The notes under the pieces were generated by a model, which searched no databases, was not told the DNA's origin, and saw only the letters and a program-made list of their open reading frames with translations. The translations under genes were made by a program, and so were the position numbers. Below are positions 28,161 to 37,376 of a DNA stretch of 64,000 nt, piece by piece. The DNA is from Bacteroidales bacterium (lineage in GTDB: Bacteria; Bacteroidota; Bacteroidia; Bacteroidales; JAADJA01), in assembly GCA_021740645.1 (NCBI GenBank), contig JAIOZL010000002.1:215798-279797 (forward strand). The letters run 5' to 3'. Every line of letters begins with the position of its first letter. The first letter of the stretch is position 1.

Positions 28161-30509
28161 ATGAGGTATCTATTTACAATTTTTCTTGCGTGCTTATTTT
28201 CATTTGTCTATTCACAGCAGGAAACTTATTCAAGAGTTAAAGTTTTTGCCAATGAAACACAACTTACTGCATTGGCGGCTGAAGGAATTGATGTAACAGA
28301 AGGTAATCTTAAAAAAGGAACATTCCTTATTTGTGATTATTCCGAAACTGAAATTGCTAAAATTCAGGGCCTGGGTTTACAATATGAAATTCTGATTGAA
28401 GATGTATCCAAAGATTTTGTGGAAAGGAACATTGGTAAATCAACCAATGTAGATGACTACAAGGGGACATCAGAATGGATGGTTCCTGAAAATTTCGAGT
28501 TCGGGTCGATGACAGGTCATGCCACATACCAGGAAGTCGTTGATCATCTTGACAATATGTTTGATCTTTTCCCCAACCTGATCACCGAAAAAGTAAGTAT
28601 TGGTCAATCCATCGAAGGTCGTGATCTTTGGATGGTAAAGATTTCTGATAATCCCGGGACGAGCGAAACAGAACCCCAGGTATTATATACAGCATTGCAC
28701 CACGCGCGAGAACCTGCTGGCTTAATGACCCTGGTTTATTATATGTATTATTTGCTCGAGAACTACGATAATGATCCATTTATCGAAACTTTGGTCAATA
28801 ATACAGAGATGTATTTTGTTCCGGTAATTAATCCTGATGGATATGTTTATAACCAAACCACTAATCCAAACGGGGGTGGTATGTGGCGTAAAAACAGGCG
28901 CGATAACAGCGGTACTTCCTGCACAGGTGTGGATATAAACCGAAATTACGGGTATATGTGGGGATTGGATAATGTGGGGTCGTCACCCGATCCTTGCGAT
29001 GAAACCTATCGCGGTGAATCAGCTTTTTCCGAACCAGAAACCCAGGCCATCAGAGATTTTTGTGAAGACCATGAGTTTGTTAACGCTTTGAATTACCATA
29101 CCCATGGTAACCTCCTTCTCTATGCCTGGGGGTATACTGAAGACCTTTGTGAGGATGATGCCCTTTATTTTGCACATTCTACCATCTATACTGCTGATAA
29201 CAACTATACATATGGTGCCGGGAGTACAACAATTTATCCGACCAATGGTGGATCGGATGACTGGATGTATGGTGAGCAGACCACAAAACCAAAGATACTT
29301 GCGTATACTCCCGAATTAGGTGGAGGAAATGATGGATTTTGGTGTGATCTTGACCGCATCATTCCTATCGCCCAGGAAAACATGATCATGAACATTCTGG
29401 TTGCTGCTTTTGCAGGAAACTATTATGATGTGCAGGAAACAGCTCCTACCATATTTGATGAAGTGAATGGGGATATTACTTTTGATATTACAAGACTGGG
29501 ACTTCAGGAGGGGAATGTGACAATTTCTCTGAATGCGATCGGTAATAATATTGCCTCCGTGGGTGAACCATTAATTGTCGAAAACCTGGATTTGCTTGAA
29601 TCAGAAACAGGAACAATTCCTTTTACCCTTGTTCCCGGCATACTTTCAGGCCATGAATTCAAATTTCAGATAGCTATTGATAATGGTGATTATATTACAT
29701 ATGATACACTGAGTAAAATATTCGGAACGGCTTTGCCTCTTTTTGAAGACAATTGTAATACACTTGAAAATTGGGTTTCCCCGGTATGGGATGTAACCAC
29801 ATCTACTTTTGTTTCGCCACCTGGCTCAATTACTGATTCTCCTTTTGGGGATTATCAAAACAACCAGATGAATGCAATTATTTTAACGGAAGAAGTTGAC
29901 CTATCCAATTATGGTTATGCCCAGCTTACATTTAATGCCAAATGGGAAATTGAACAGGGCTGGGACTATGTGCAACTCATGATCTCAGATAATGGAGGAA
30001 TAAACTGGACTGCCCTTGAAGGTAATTATACCGTTACCGGAAACAGTAACCAGGCCCAGGGTGAACCTTTGTATGATGGTTTCCAGACTACCTGGGTGCA
30101 AGAGGAAATTGACCTTACCGATTATATTGGCTCCATAGTAAAATTCAGGTTTATATTAAAGAGTGATAGCTATGTTACGGAAGATGGTTTTTATTTTGAT
30201 GACTTTACCGTGTTGGGTGTAGAAATGGCTTATACCGGTGTGGAGAATCCTTCATCCTATATCCAGGCTTTGTCAGATGCGGTTCCTAATCCTGCCTCAG
30301 GGTCAATTAATATATACATGAATCATCCTATGAGTGATGCACGAATTGACGTGTATAACCTTTCAGGACAGCATGTGTATCAGCTGCAGCTGTATGGTAC
30401 TGAATCTAAAGTGACTATTCCTGTAGCAGACTGGACATCGGGTATATATTTTTACCAGTTGGATAGTGCCGGTGCAAAAAGTGAAATGAAAAAATTCATT
30501 GTTTTATAA
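28161..30509 (+). CDS. Secreted M14 zinc carboxypeptidase with T9SS sorting domain
   Basis: Exported metallocarboxypeptidase, 782 residues. The signal peptide of about 18 ends FVYSQ; a propeptide-like region follows to about 110. In the M14 domain (about 118-415) the zinc ligands are H181 and E184 (HAREPAG) and H313 (NYHTHGN), the Arg/Asn substrate site is VDINRNYGYMWG, and the catalytic Glu385 is in TPELGG. A jelly-roll (MAM/adhesion-type) domain (about 530-690) follows, and a type A T9SS sorting domain (about 705-782: VPNPASGSINIYM, IDVYNLSGQ, WTSGIYFYQL, KKFIVL). The active site is complete, so it should be active at the cell surface or outside. Confidence 0.94.
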   Translation: MRYLFTIFLACLFSFVYSQQETYSRVKVFANETQLTALAAEGIDVTEGNLKKGTFLICDYSETEIAKIQGLGLQYEILIEDVSKDFVERNIGKSTNVDDYKGTSEWMVPENFEFGSMTGHATYQEVVDHLDNMFDLFPNLITEKVSIGQSIEGRDLWMVKISDNPGTSETEPQVLYTALHHAREPAGLMTLVYYMYYLLENYDNDPFIETLVNNTEMYFVPVINPDGYVYNQTTNPNGGGMWRKNRRDNSGTSCTGVDINRNYGYMWGLDNVGSSPDPCDETYRGESAFSEPETQAIRDFCEDHEFVNALNYHTHGNLLLYAWGYTEDLCEDDALYFAHSTIYTADNNYTYGAGSTTIYPTNGGSDDWMYGEQTTKPKILAYTPELGGGNDGFWCDLDRIIPIAQENMIMNILVAAFAGNYYDVQETAPTIFDEVNGDITFDITRLGLQEGNVTISLNAIGNNIASVGEPLIVENLDLLESETGTIPFTLVPGILSGHEFKFQIAIDNGDYITYDTLSKIFGTALPLFEDNCNTLENWVSPVWDVTTSTFVSPPGSITDSPFGDYQNNQMNAIILTEEVDLSNYGYAQLTFNAKWEIEQGWDYVQLMISDNGGINWTALEGNYTVTGNSNQAQGEPLYDGFQTTWVQEEIDLTDYIGSIVKFRFILKSDSYVTEDGFYFDDFTVLGVEMAYTGVENPSSYIQALSDAVPNPASGSINIYMNHPMSDARIDVYNLSGQHVYQLQLYGTESKVTIPVADWTSGIYFYQLDSAGAKSEMKKFIVL

Positions 30510-30529
30510 TAAATAATATTTGATATTTT

Positions 30530-30562
30530 AAGTCCCGGTAATTTTAATTGCCGGGACTTTTT
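30530..30562 (+). terminator. Rho-independent terminator
   Basis: The stem aagtcccggtaatt / aattgccgggactt has one mismatch and is followed by a T run, 20 bases after the carboxypeptidase stop. Confidence 0.85.
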
Positions 30563-30663
30563 GTTGGTAATTGCCTTAAAAACTTTATCATTACAGCATT
30601 TTTTAAAGTCAGCAAATACTAATTTTACGAATTCTTAAGTTATTAGAAGTTTAGATAGAGACT

Positions 30664-31935
30664 ATGAATAAAAAGAGAGTTATCGAAATTTTCCTCCTGG
30701 TTACTGCTGCTGCGTTGATCATCATTTATGCAAAAACCCCAAACCCGGAAAATACTACCTCACTTACCGAAGAGCTTATTATCAAACCTGTCGACCACCA
30801 AATGGAATATGGGATCATTACGGATTCTTTATTGGTGATAAAAGATAAAGTTAAGAAAAACCAGTTTCTTGCAGATATCCTGCTTAACTACCAGGTAGAT
30901 TATAAAGACATTGACAATCTTGCCAAACGATCAAAAGAGGTATTTGACGTGAGGAGGATAAGGGCGGGAAATAACTACACAATTTTATGCAACAACGACT
31001 CTCTTCCCAAAGCCTGTTATTTTATCTATGAAAATTCACCTACTGAGTACATAGTTTTTGATTTAAGGGATTCATTGCATATACACATGGGAAAGAAGGA
31101 TATTGAAACGCGACTGGTTACAACTTCAGGGCTTATTAATTCCTCCTTGTGGAATGCGATGGTCGACAATCATTCTGATCCTAACCTGGCGAATGAATTG
31201 TCTGAAATTTATGCCTGGACCATCGACTTTTTTGGGATTCAAAAAGGGGATTCGTATAAAGTGATTTATGAGGAGCTTTATGTGGAGGGTGAACCCATCG
31301 GGATAGGGAAAGTGCATGCCGCTTTATTTAACCATGCTGATTTTGATTATTACTCTTTTTATTTTGTAAGCGATAGTGGTGGCGATTACTATGATGATGA
31401 GGCCAACAGCATGCGTCGGACCTTTTTGAAAGCACCCCTTAAGTTCAAGCGGATCAGCTCCCGTTTTTCGTACAACCGTTTGCACCCCGTTTTGAAAAAA
31501 AGGATGCCCCATACCGGGGTTGACTATGCTGCTGATGTGGGGACACCGGTGCACAGTGTCGGTGATGGGGAGGTAGTCTTTGCCCGTAAAAAAGGAGCGA
31601 ATGGGAACATCGTCAAAGTGAAACATAACGGAACCTATACTACGGCCTATCTTCATCTCTCAAAATTTGGCAAAGGAATAAAAGAGGGCAGTCATGTGAA
31701 ACAGGGCGACGTAATTGGCTATGTAGGAAGTACCGGCAGAAGTACAGGTCCTCATCTCGACTTCAGGTTTTACCGTAACGGCGAACCTGTGGATCCATTA
31801 AAGGTGAAATCACCTCCAGCCAAACCGGTTGACTCTGCTTACCTGGATCAATATAAATTGTTGGTGAAGGAATATCAATTAAAACTGGATTCAATCGTGT
31901 TGCCTGCTGATGCTTCATTTGCTGAGGTGAATTGA
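30664..31935 (+). CDS. Membrane-anchored M23 (LytM) peptidoglycan endopeptidase
   Basis: The 423 residues start with an N-terminal anchor (about 5-23), then a region with LysM/OapA-like organisation (ADILLNYQVDYKDIDNLAK, about 70-105), then the M23 domain (about 270-385). Zn-binding motifs are present: HTGVDYA (first His and Asp), AYLHLSKF and HLDFRFY, plus the G-x-G-x-V turn GDGEVVFAR and GSTGRSTGPHL. Likely a cell-wall hydrolase acting in division or remodelling. It converges on the oxidoreductase gene with a 32-base gap. Confidence 0.9.
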   Translation: MNKKRVIEIFLLVTAAALIIIYAKTPNPENTTSLTEELIIKPVDHQMEYGIITDSLLVIKDKVKKNQFLADILLNYQVDYKDIDNLAKRSKEVFDVRRIRAGNNYTILCNNDSLPKACYFIYENSPTEYIVFDLRDSLHIHMGKKDIETRLVTTSGLINSSLWNAMVDNHSDPNLANELSEIYAWTIDFFGIQKGDSYKVIYEELYVEGEPIGIGKVHAALFNHADFDYYSFYFVSDSGGDYYDDEANSMRRTFLKAPLKFKRISSRFSYNRLHPVLKKRMPHTGVDYAADVGTPVHSVGDGEVVFARKKGANGNIVKVKHNGTYTTAYLHLSKFGKGIKEGSHVKQGDVIGYVGSTGRSTGPHLDFRFYRNGEPVDPLKVKSPPAKPVDSAYLDQYKLLVKEYQLKLDSIVLPADASFAEVN

Positions 31936-31967
31936 TAAACTTTTTTGGCTGATATCAATGGAGAGGA

Positions 31968-32957
31968 TCAATCCATATCCGCTTCATAATGCAATCCTAT
32001 TATATCTTTTACATGGTCAATTATCCTGATCAGATCCAGGCTTAGGCCGGGAGGTAGTTTTTTGCTGAAGGTGGCCTTATTTAAGAGGCATTGATTCACC
32101 TCGTCAATCTCATAAATATATCCGTTGCCGGCATAGGGCAGATCAAAGACTTCTTTCTCCTCCCCGTTTTTTTGAAGTGTGATCTTTTCCGAATGATGCC
32201 ACCTGCTGTGTATTTTAATGCTTCCTTTATTCCCGTATATGATGGCCTCAATGGGGGTGTCGGCCTCAAAATTCGATTCAAGCATGGCACTGGCCTCATT
32301 CTTATAATCAAACAGCATGGCACAATAACTGTCGACACTGGTTTCCGACATCCTGGCTATAGCTTTAATTTCCGATGGAGAACCTAAAACCTCAAGGCTT
32401 AAATAGATGGGGTAAATGCCGATATCCAGCAAGGAACCACCGCCCAAGTTTTTATTGAAGATCCTGCCCATAGGATCAAACTTTGCTTTAAACCCAAAAT
32501 CGGCATGAAGAAACAGAATATCTCCGATGGTTTTTGAACCCAGGAGTTCAAATAGTTTTACCGTGGCCGGAATAAAACGGGTCCACATCCCTTCCATGAT
32601 AAATAATTTTCTGGATGCAGCCTCTTTAAACATGGATTGAACTTCACGGGTATTCATCCCCATGGGCTTTTCGCACAATACCGACTTTCCGTGCTGCAGG
32701 CACATCATCGTGTTTTCGTAATGGAAGGTATGTGGGGTAGCAACATATACCACATCGATTGCATCATCCTTTGCAAGTTCTTCATACGATCCGTAGTATT
32801 TTTCGGTATGAAACCTTTGGCTGAATTGTTTGGCTTTCATTTGTTCTCTTGATGCCACTGCATGAAGAATGGCATTTTCTGATCGCTGTATATCCTCTGC
32901 AAATCTTTCTGCAATTTGGCCCAGGCCAATGATTCCCCAGTTTATTTTTTTGGTCAT
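31968..32957 (-). CDS. Gfo/Idh/MocA family NAD(P)-dependent oxidoreductase
   Basis: About 330 residues from the ATG at 32957 (MTKKINWGIIGLGQIAERFAED). An N-terminal Rossmann fold has GIIGLGQIA and AVASRE, the YVATPHTFHYENTMMCLQHGKSVLCEKPM block with the catalytic Lys of the EKP motif, and a C-terminal alpha/beta domain with GGGSLLDIGIYPIYL. Dimeric dihydrodiol dehydrogenase or sugar dehydrogenase-like; the substrate is unknown. The frame is open to 33080, but those 41 extra residues are not family-like. A TATTTTTG promoter element lies 42 bases upstream. Confidence 0.9.
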   Translation of the reverse strand: MTKKINWGIIGLGQIAERFAEDIQRSENAILHAVASREQMKAKQFSQRFHTEKYYGSYEELAKDDAIDVVYVATPHTFHYENTMMCLQHGKSVLCEKPMGMNTREVQSMFKEAASRKLFIMEGMWTRFIPATVKLFELLGSKTIGDILFLHADFGFKAKFDPMGRIFNKNLGGGSLLDIGIYPIYLSLEVLGSPSEIKAIARMSETSVDSYCAMLFDYKNEASAMLESNFEADTPIEAIIYGNKGSIKIHSRWHHSEKITLQKNGEEKEVFDLPYAGNGYIYEIDEVNQCLLNKATFSKKLPPGLSLDLIRIIDHVKDIIGLHYEADMD

Positions 32958-32999
32958 AATATTCTTTAGAAGTAAAGAGGTATTTTTTTGATATTTGAC

Positions 33000-33007
33000 C
33001 AAAAATA
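33000..33007 (-). promoter_or_regulatory. -7 promoter element of the oxidoreductase gene
   Basis: On the minus strand this reads TATTTTTG, fitting TAnnTTTG, 42 bases upstream of the ATG at 32957. Confidence 0.4.
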
Positions 33008-33151
33008 AACTTTTTAAGAAAATTATTAACAGGCCTGGTAAAATTTTGTTGAATAAACCGGCTTGCGGTGCAAACCCCAAGGCTGTTGCAGGACCTGGTC
33101 TGCGTTATTTCAATTCCTTCTAGAAGGATTGGCCATAGCCTCAAATTATAA

Positions 33152-33284
33152 GAGGCCGTCTCAAAACTTGCCAAATCATCATTGCAAGCGAAGGGAAACA
33201 ACCGGTAATACTCTTTTTACCTGCGAGATTGCTTCAGCCATTCTTCCTTTACAATGACGATAATCTGAATTTTGAGAAAGCCTC
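33152..33284. repeat. Composite palindromic (REP/MITE-like) element
   Basis: A 133-base non-coding element with nested inverted repeats. The outer arms are gaggccgtctcaaaact (33152-33168) and aattttgagaaagcctc (33268-33284), about 13 of 17 paired. The inner arms, near 33179-33203 and 33224-33260, resemble the dispersed CATTGCGAGCGAAG...GAAGCAATCTC palindrome known from many bacterial genomes. It carries no ORF and fills most of the 364-base spacer between the oxidoreductase and acyl-CoA dehydrogenase genes. Confidence 0.6.
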
Positions 33285-33321
33285 GTATATACTATATAAT
33301 GAATTTGTACTGTCCTGACGA

Positions 33322-34509
33322 TTATTTATAAGCCTGGATACCCGTAATTTCGTTTCCGGTGATCAACAAATGAACATCATGGGTACCTTCATAAGTAATC
33401 ACCGATTCAAGGTTCATCATATGGCGCATCATCGGGTAATCGTTAGTGATTCCCATAGCCCCAAGAATTTGCCTCAGGTTACGGGCAATGTCAAGGGCCA
33501 TGGCAACATTGTTTCGTTTGGCCATGGATACCATTGCCGGTGTCGATTTACCCTCGTTTCGTAAGGTCCCCAATCGCCATGCAAGCAGTTGTGCTTTTGT
33601 TATTTCTGTTAAAGCTTCGGCGAGCTTTTTCTGCTGCAATTGAAAAGAAGCTATTGGTTTTCCGAACTGATACCTTTCAAGCGAGTATTTAAGTGCAACG
33701 TCGTAGCAGTCAGCTGCGGCACCAATAGCTCCCCAGGCTATGCCATACCGGGCCGAATTCAAACAACTTAACGGTCCTTTCAGGCCTTTCACATGGGGAA
33801 AAATATTTTCTTTGGGAACTTTAACATTATCAAACACAAGCTCACCTGTAACCGATGCACGAAGCGACCATTTGCCATGGGTTTCAGGTGCTGTCAGCCC
33901 TGCCATCCCTTTTTCCACTACCATTCCCCTGACAATACCCATTTCATCTTTTGCCCAGACCACTGCAATATCAGCAATAGTTGAGTTCGTGATCCACATT
34001 TTAGCGCCATTAAGTAAATAATGATCTCCTTTGTCCTTAATGGTCGAGGACATACTTCCCGGGTCTGAGCCATGATTCGGTTCAGTTAAGCCAAAACATC
34101 CAATAATTTCGCCGGCTGCCAGGCGTGGGAGGTATTTCATTTTTTGGTCTTCGCTGCCGAATTCATAAATCGGAAACATCACAAGACTTGTTTGCACAGA
34201 GGCCATTGACCGGATGCCTGAATCACCTGCTTCAAGCTCCTGCATTATTAACCCATATGAAATATAATCCATACCTGCACCGCCGTATTGTTCCGGGATA
34301 AACGGTCCGAAAGCACCCAGTTCACCAAGCTCTTTTACAAGGTGGGCTGGAAACTTTGCATCTTCAAAATATTTTTCAATATCGGGCCTTACCCTGCGGT
34401 TTACCCAATCCCTGATAGCATCCCTTACAATTTTGTGTTCATCTGTGAATAATTCGTCCACAAGAAAATGGTCGGGAGAGACAAATTTTGTATTCGCTGA
34501 CATATTCAT
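33322..34509 (-). CDS. gcdH: Acyl-CoA dehydrogenase, glutaryl-CoA dehydrogenase type
   Basis: FAD flavoprotein of 395 residues, close to glutaryl-CoA dehydrogenase along its whole length. R100 in DSGIRS sits where the glutarate-binding Arg of human GCDH lies; GCFGLTEPNHGSDP and WITNS are FAD-site blocks; SLRAS, NSARYGIAWG, LERYQFGKPIASFQLQQKKLA and KRNN follow; the catalytic base is E374 in TYEGTHD; the C-terminus NEITGIQAYK matches GCDH. It would convert glutaryl-CoA to crotonyl-CoA (lysine/tryptophan breakdown), although a different short-chain acyl-CoA is possible. It is divergent from the 2-oxoacid oxidoreductase genes. Confidence 0.85.
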   Translation of the reverse strand: MNMSANTKFVSPDHFLVDELFTDEHKIVRDAIRDWVNRRVRPDIEKYFEDAKFPAHLVKELGELGAFGPFIPEQYGGAGMDYISYGLIMQELEAGDSGIRSMASVQTSLVMFPIYEFGSEDQKMKYLPRLAAGEIIGCFGLTEPNHGSDPGSMSSTIKDKGDHYLLNGAKMWITNSTIADIAVVWAKDEMGIVRGMVVEKGMAGLTAPETHGKWSLRASVTGELVFDNVKVPKENIFPHVKGLKGPLSCLNSARYGIAWGAIGAAADCYDVALKYSLERYQFGKPIASFQLQQKKLAEALTEITKAQLLAWRLGTLRNEGKSTPAMVSMAKRNNVAMALDIARNLRQILGAMGITNDYPMMRHMMNLESVITYEGTHDVHLLITGNEITGIQAYK

Positions 34510-34530
34510 TTATTTTTTAAAAACTGGCAG

Positions 34531-34538
34531 CAAATGTA
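34531..34538 (-). promoter_or_regulatory. -7 promoter element of the acyl-CoA dehydrogenase gene
   Basis: The minus strand reads TACATTTG, fitting TAnnTTTG, 21 bases upstream of the ATG at 34509. Confidence 0.45.
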
Positions 34539-34725
34539 GAAATTAAACCGATATTTAAGAGATTTTTCCGATATTTTTGTGAATTAATTAACAATAAACT
34601 AAAACCATGAAAAATAATTGATTAGAGTGTATTTAAGTATTGTTTCTTTTATTAATTTCGCTCGCTTTTTACGGTATTCGGTTATGATTATTTGATGATT
34701 TATAAAAGTTAATAAAGCAATTGTA

Positions 34726-35850
34726 ATGACGGAAAACATCCAGACGATATTTACAGATGGTTCTAAATTGATAGCTGAAGCTTTGGCCCGGTCAGGTGCA
34801 GATATATTCATAGGATATCCCATTACCCCTGCCAATCTGATTTACCAGTATGCCCTCAACAGGTTTGATTCATTCCTTGCTGCTCCAGATGAAATTACTA
34901 CTCTTCAGTGGATGTGTGGCTTTTCAGGTTCGGGCTATTTACCGGTTACTGCCACTTCGTTTCCGGGCTTTGCATTGATGCTGGAATCAATAAACATGGC
35001 CTATATGATGGAATTACCGATGGTGATCATCCTGGTTCAGCGATTGGGACCTGCCACCGGCACGGCAACATGTGGGGCACAAGGAGATCTCGCATTAATT
35101 AACGGAGCCATTTCGGGCGGATATGCAATCCCAACATTCAGTATAAGTAGCACTCTGGATTGTTGGGATATGGCTGAAAAAGCATTGAAAACTGCGGTTA
35201 TGCTCAGGAGTCCTGTTATTTTACTTACCTCCAAAGAAGAGGTTATGACTTTGCTTAGTTTTGATAAACTAGCTTTGAAAAAAATTGAAAAAGTGGAGAG
35301 AAAACAGTACTCAGGTGCACACCCTTATATCAATTACCAACCCGATGAAAAGCTTGTACCCGCTTTTGTTTCGTTGGAAAGCAATGACTATCAGGTAAGG
35401 CTTACGGCTTCAACCCATAACAAAGCCGGAATACTTCAAAATAAAACTGCAGAAGCACTTGATAATACCAAACGATTGCACAATAAAGCACTCAGGAATA
35501 TTGATCTTTATACTTGTTTTGAATATGACCACCAGGATGGCGCTGAAGTTATACTTGTTTCGTATGGAATTTCAGCCCGAGCTTCCCGGGAAGCAGTGAT
35601 CAGACTTCGCGATACGGGCCAGAAAATTTCCTTGTTAATCGTAAAGACCTTATTGCCCGTTAGTGAAGAAATTTATAATATAATTGAAAAGTTTAAAAGA
35701 GTTTATATCGCTGAAGAAAACCTGACCGGTCAATACAGGCAAATTTTATTTGGTTCCAAAACCCCTTCCCACATTACTGGCATCAATAAAATTGGAAAAA
35801 TGATCAGACCGAAAGAAATAATGGAGGAGATTTTACATGATGGAAAATAA
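34726..35850 (+). CDS. 2-oxoacid:ferredoxin oxidoreductase, alpha subunit
   Basis: Pyrimidine-binding and transketolase-C-like subunit of a TPP-dependent 2-oxoacid:acceptor oxidoreductase (KorA/VorB type). The 374 residues include GYPITPA (30-36), the conserved SGSGYLPVTATSFPGFALMLESI substrate/TPP region, RLGPATGTAT, and a C-terminal domain with VILVSYGISARASREAV and VYIAEENLTGQ. There is no N-terminal gamma domain, unlike many KorA proteins; gamma is at the end of the next gene instead. It overlaps the next gene by 14 bases, so the two are translationally coupled. Confidence 0.9.
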   Translation: MTENIQTIFTDGSKLIAEALARSGADIFIGYPITPANLIYQYALNRFDSFLAAPDEITTLQWMCGFSGSGYLPVTATSFPGFALMLESINMAYMMELPMVIILVQRLGPATGTATCGAQGDLALINGAISGGYAIPTFSISSTLDCWDMAEKALKTAVMLRSPVILLTSKEEVMTLLSFDKLALKKIEKVERKQYSGAHPYINYQPDEKLVPAFVSLESNDYQVRLTASTHNKAGILQNKTAEALDNTKRLHNKALRNIDLYTCFEYDHQDGAEVILVSYGISARASREAVIRLRDTGQKISLLIVKTLLPVSEEIYNIIEKFKRVYIAEENLTGQYRQILFGSKTPSHITGINKIGKMIRPKEIMEEILHDGK

Positions 35851-37105
35851 ATTTCTTATAGCGGAGCAATTGCCTTTTTGTAAAGGATGCGGGCATTCAA
35901 CCATCAACGAAAACCTGGAAAAAGCCCTTCAAAAATTAGGATATTCACCACTTGATGTGGTTGTTGTGACCGATATAGGTTGCCATGGAATTGTTGATAA
36001 AAACTTGTATACACATACCGTACATGGGCTGCATGGAAGGTCAGTAGCTTTAGGTTCGGGAATTTCGGCGGCCCTGGGGAATAAAAAGAAGGTTATTGTT
36101 ATGTTGGGCGATGGAGGGGCAACCATAGGCATGCAGCACCTTATTGATGCAGCCCACCGTAATTTTGATATGACTGCTATAGTACATAACAATATGCTGT
36201 ATGGAATGACGGGGGGGCAACCGAGCGAGTTTACACCACCCGGATTCAAAACCCCAACAAACCCAGAAGGATCCGTAAAGCCGCATTATAAACTCTGTTC
36301 ACTTATCGTGGAGGCCGGAGCTTCATTTGTTAGCAGGATAAACGGTATTGGTGATTTTAGTGATCACCTTGCCACAGCAATTTCAAAAAAAGGATTTAGC
36401 CTTGTCGAGGTCATGGAAATTTGTCCAAGTTATGGCGTTAAGGCCAATCCCGGGATGAAACTAACTAAACTGGTTCAAGAAGCTGATCTGGATATTAAAG
36501 TATTTACTGATACCGAGAAAAAGTCTTTTAATCTTCCAAAAAACACAGAAAAACAGTTTCTGATAAACGAAAACGACAGGTTCGATGCTGAATTTTCCCA
36601 TTTTCTCAACAAATCAATGCGTATAATGATCTATGGTTCAGCTGGGGGTGGGGTACAACTGGCGGCTGAACTACTGGCAACGGCTGCGGTTAAATCGGGC
36701 CTGCAAGTAAGTAAAAAAGGGAGTTATCCGGTAACTGTCGGTATAGGGTTCTCTGCAGCTGAAATCATACTTTCACCGGATGAGATCAATTTTACAGGTT
36801 CACCCGAACCTGATCATATTATCGTGTTAACTGAAGATGGAAAAGAATATGCAAGGGATGTCATTGCATCTATGGATCATGGAACGATCTGGGTTGATAC
36901 CAGCATTAATTTTTCTCATAATAAAGTGGAAGTAAGACCCTATAATTTTACAGAACGAATGGGAATGAAAAGTGCAGCTCTATATTCCATGTTTTACCTG
37001 GCTGATCAAACCCGGCCATTCCTTATAGACGCGCTGATAAGTGTATATAACGAAAATAAACTTTCGCAAAAAATAGAGGTCAGCAAATTTTTACAATTTA
37101 TTTAG
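35837..37105 (+). CDS. 2-oxoacid:ferredoxin oxidoreductase, fused beta-gamma subunit
   Basis: The 422 residues split in two. Residues 1-210 are the beta (TPP) subunit: CKGCGH with C15 and C18, C49 and C196 as the likely four [4Fe-4S] ligands, GDGGATIGMQHL (91-102) and the NNMLYGMTGGQ TPP/Mg block. Residues 261-422 are a gamma domain (RIMIYGSAGGGVQLAAELL, VTVGIGFSAAEIILS, SKFL). With the preceding alpha it makes a complete two-gene enzyme that oxidises a 2-oxoacid to acyl-CoA and reduces ferredoxin. No ferredoxin-like delta domain is visible. The substrate is not determined. Confidence 0.88.
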   Translation: MMENKFLIAEQLPFCKGCGHSTINENLEKALQKLGYSPLDVVVVTDIGCHGIVDKNLYTHTVHGLHGRSVALGSGISAALGNKKKVIVMLGDGGATIGMQHLIDAAHRNFDMTAIVHNNMLYGMTGGQPSEFTPPGFKTPTNPEGSVKPHYKLCSLIVEAGASFVSRINGIGDFSDHLATAISKKGFSLVEVMEICPSYGVKANPGMKLTKLVQEADLDIKVFTDTEKKSFNLPKNTEKQFLINENDRFDAEFSHFLNKSMRIMIYGSAGGGVQLAAELLATAAVKSGLQVSKKGSYPVTVGIGFSAAEIILSPDEINFTGSPEPDHIIVLTEDGKEYARDVIASMDHGTIWVDTSINFSHNKVEVRPYNFTERMGMKSAALYSMFYLADQTRPFLIDALISVYNENKLSQKIEVSKFLQFI

Positions 37106-37376
37106 TTTATCGAAAATTTATTTTTGCTGAACCTGCTCCTATATTATTATCTGGATGGTGGATTGAACTGGCATAAATGCTGCATTATTTCATCTTTCCA
37201 TAAAACGATAAACAGCAATTATATGGGTCATATAATTTTCAAACAAATCATTCCATCTTTTTTGAAGTGGATAAGTCAGGGAATATTTTTGTTATTCCTT
37301 CTAGAAGTAACATGCCAAAGGTTATTTGGGGGATTATTGTAACCTGTCCAAACCTTAAAATTTACGGATTAAGTAA

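Noticed and set aside
37106..37376. Two plus-strand ORFs (37124-37342 and 37267-37473) after the oxidoreductase genes
   Set aside because: They overlap each other, have no recognisable sequence, and the second runs into the clan CD-like gene on the other strand. The 271-base spacer shows nothing I can support.
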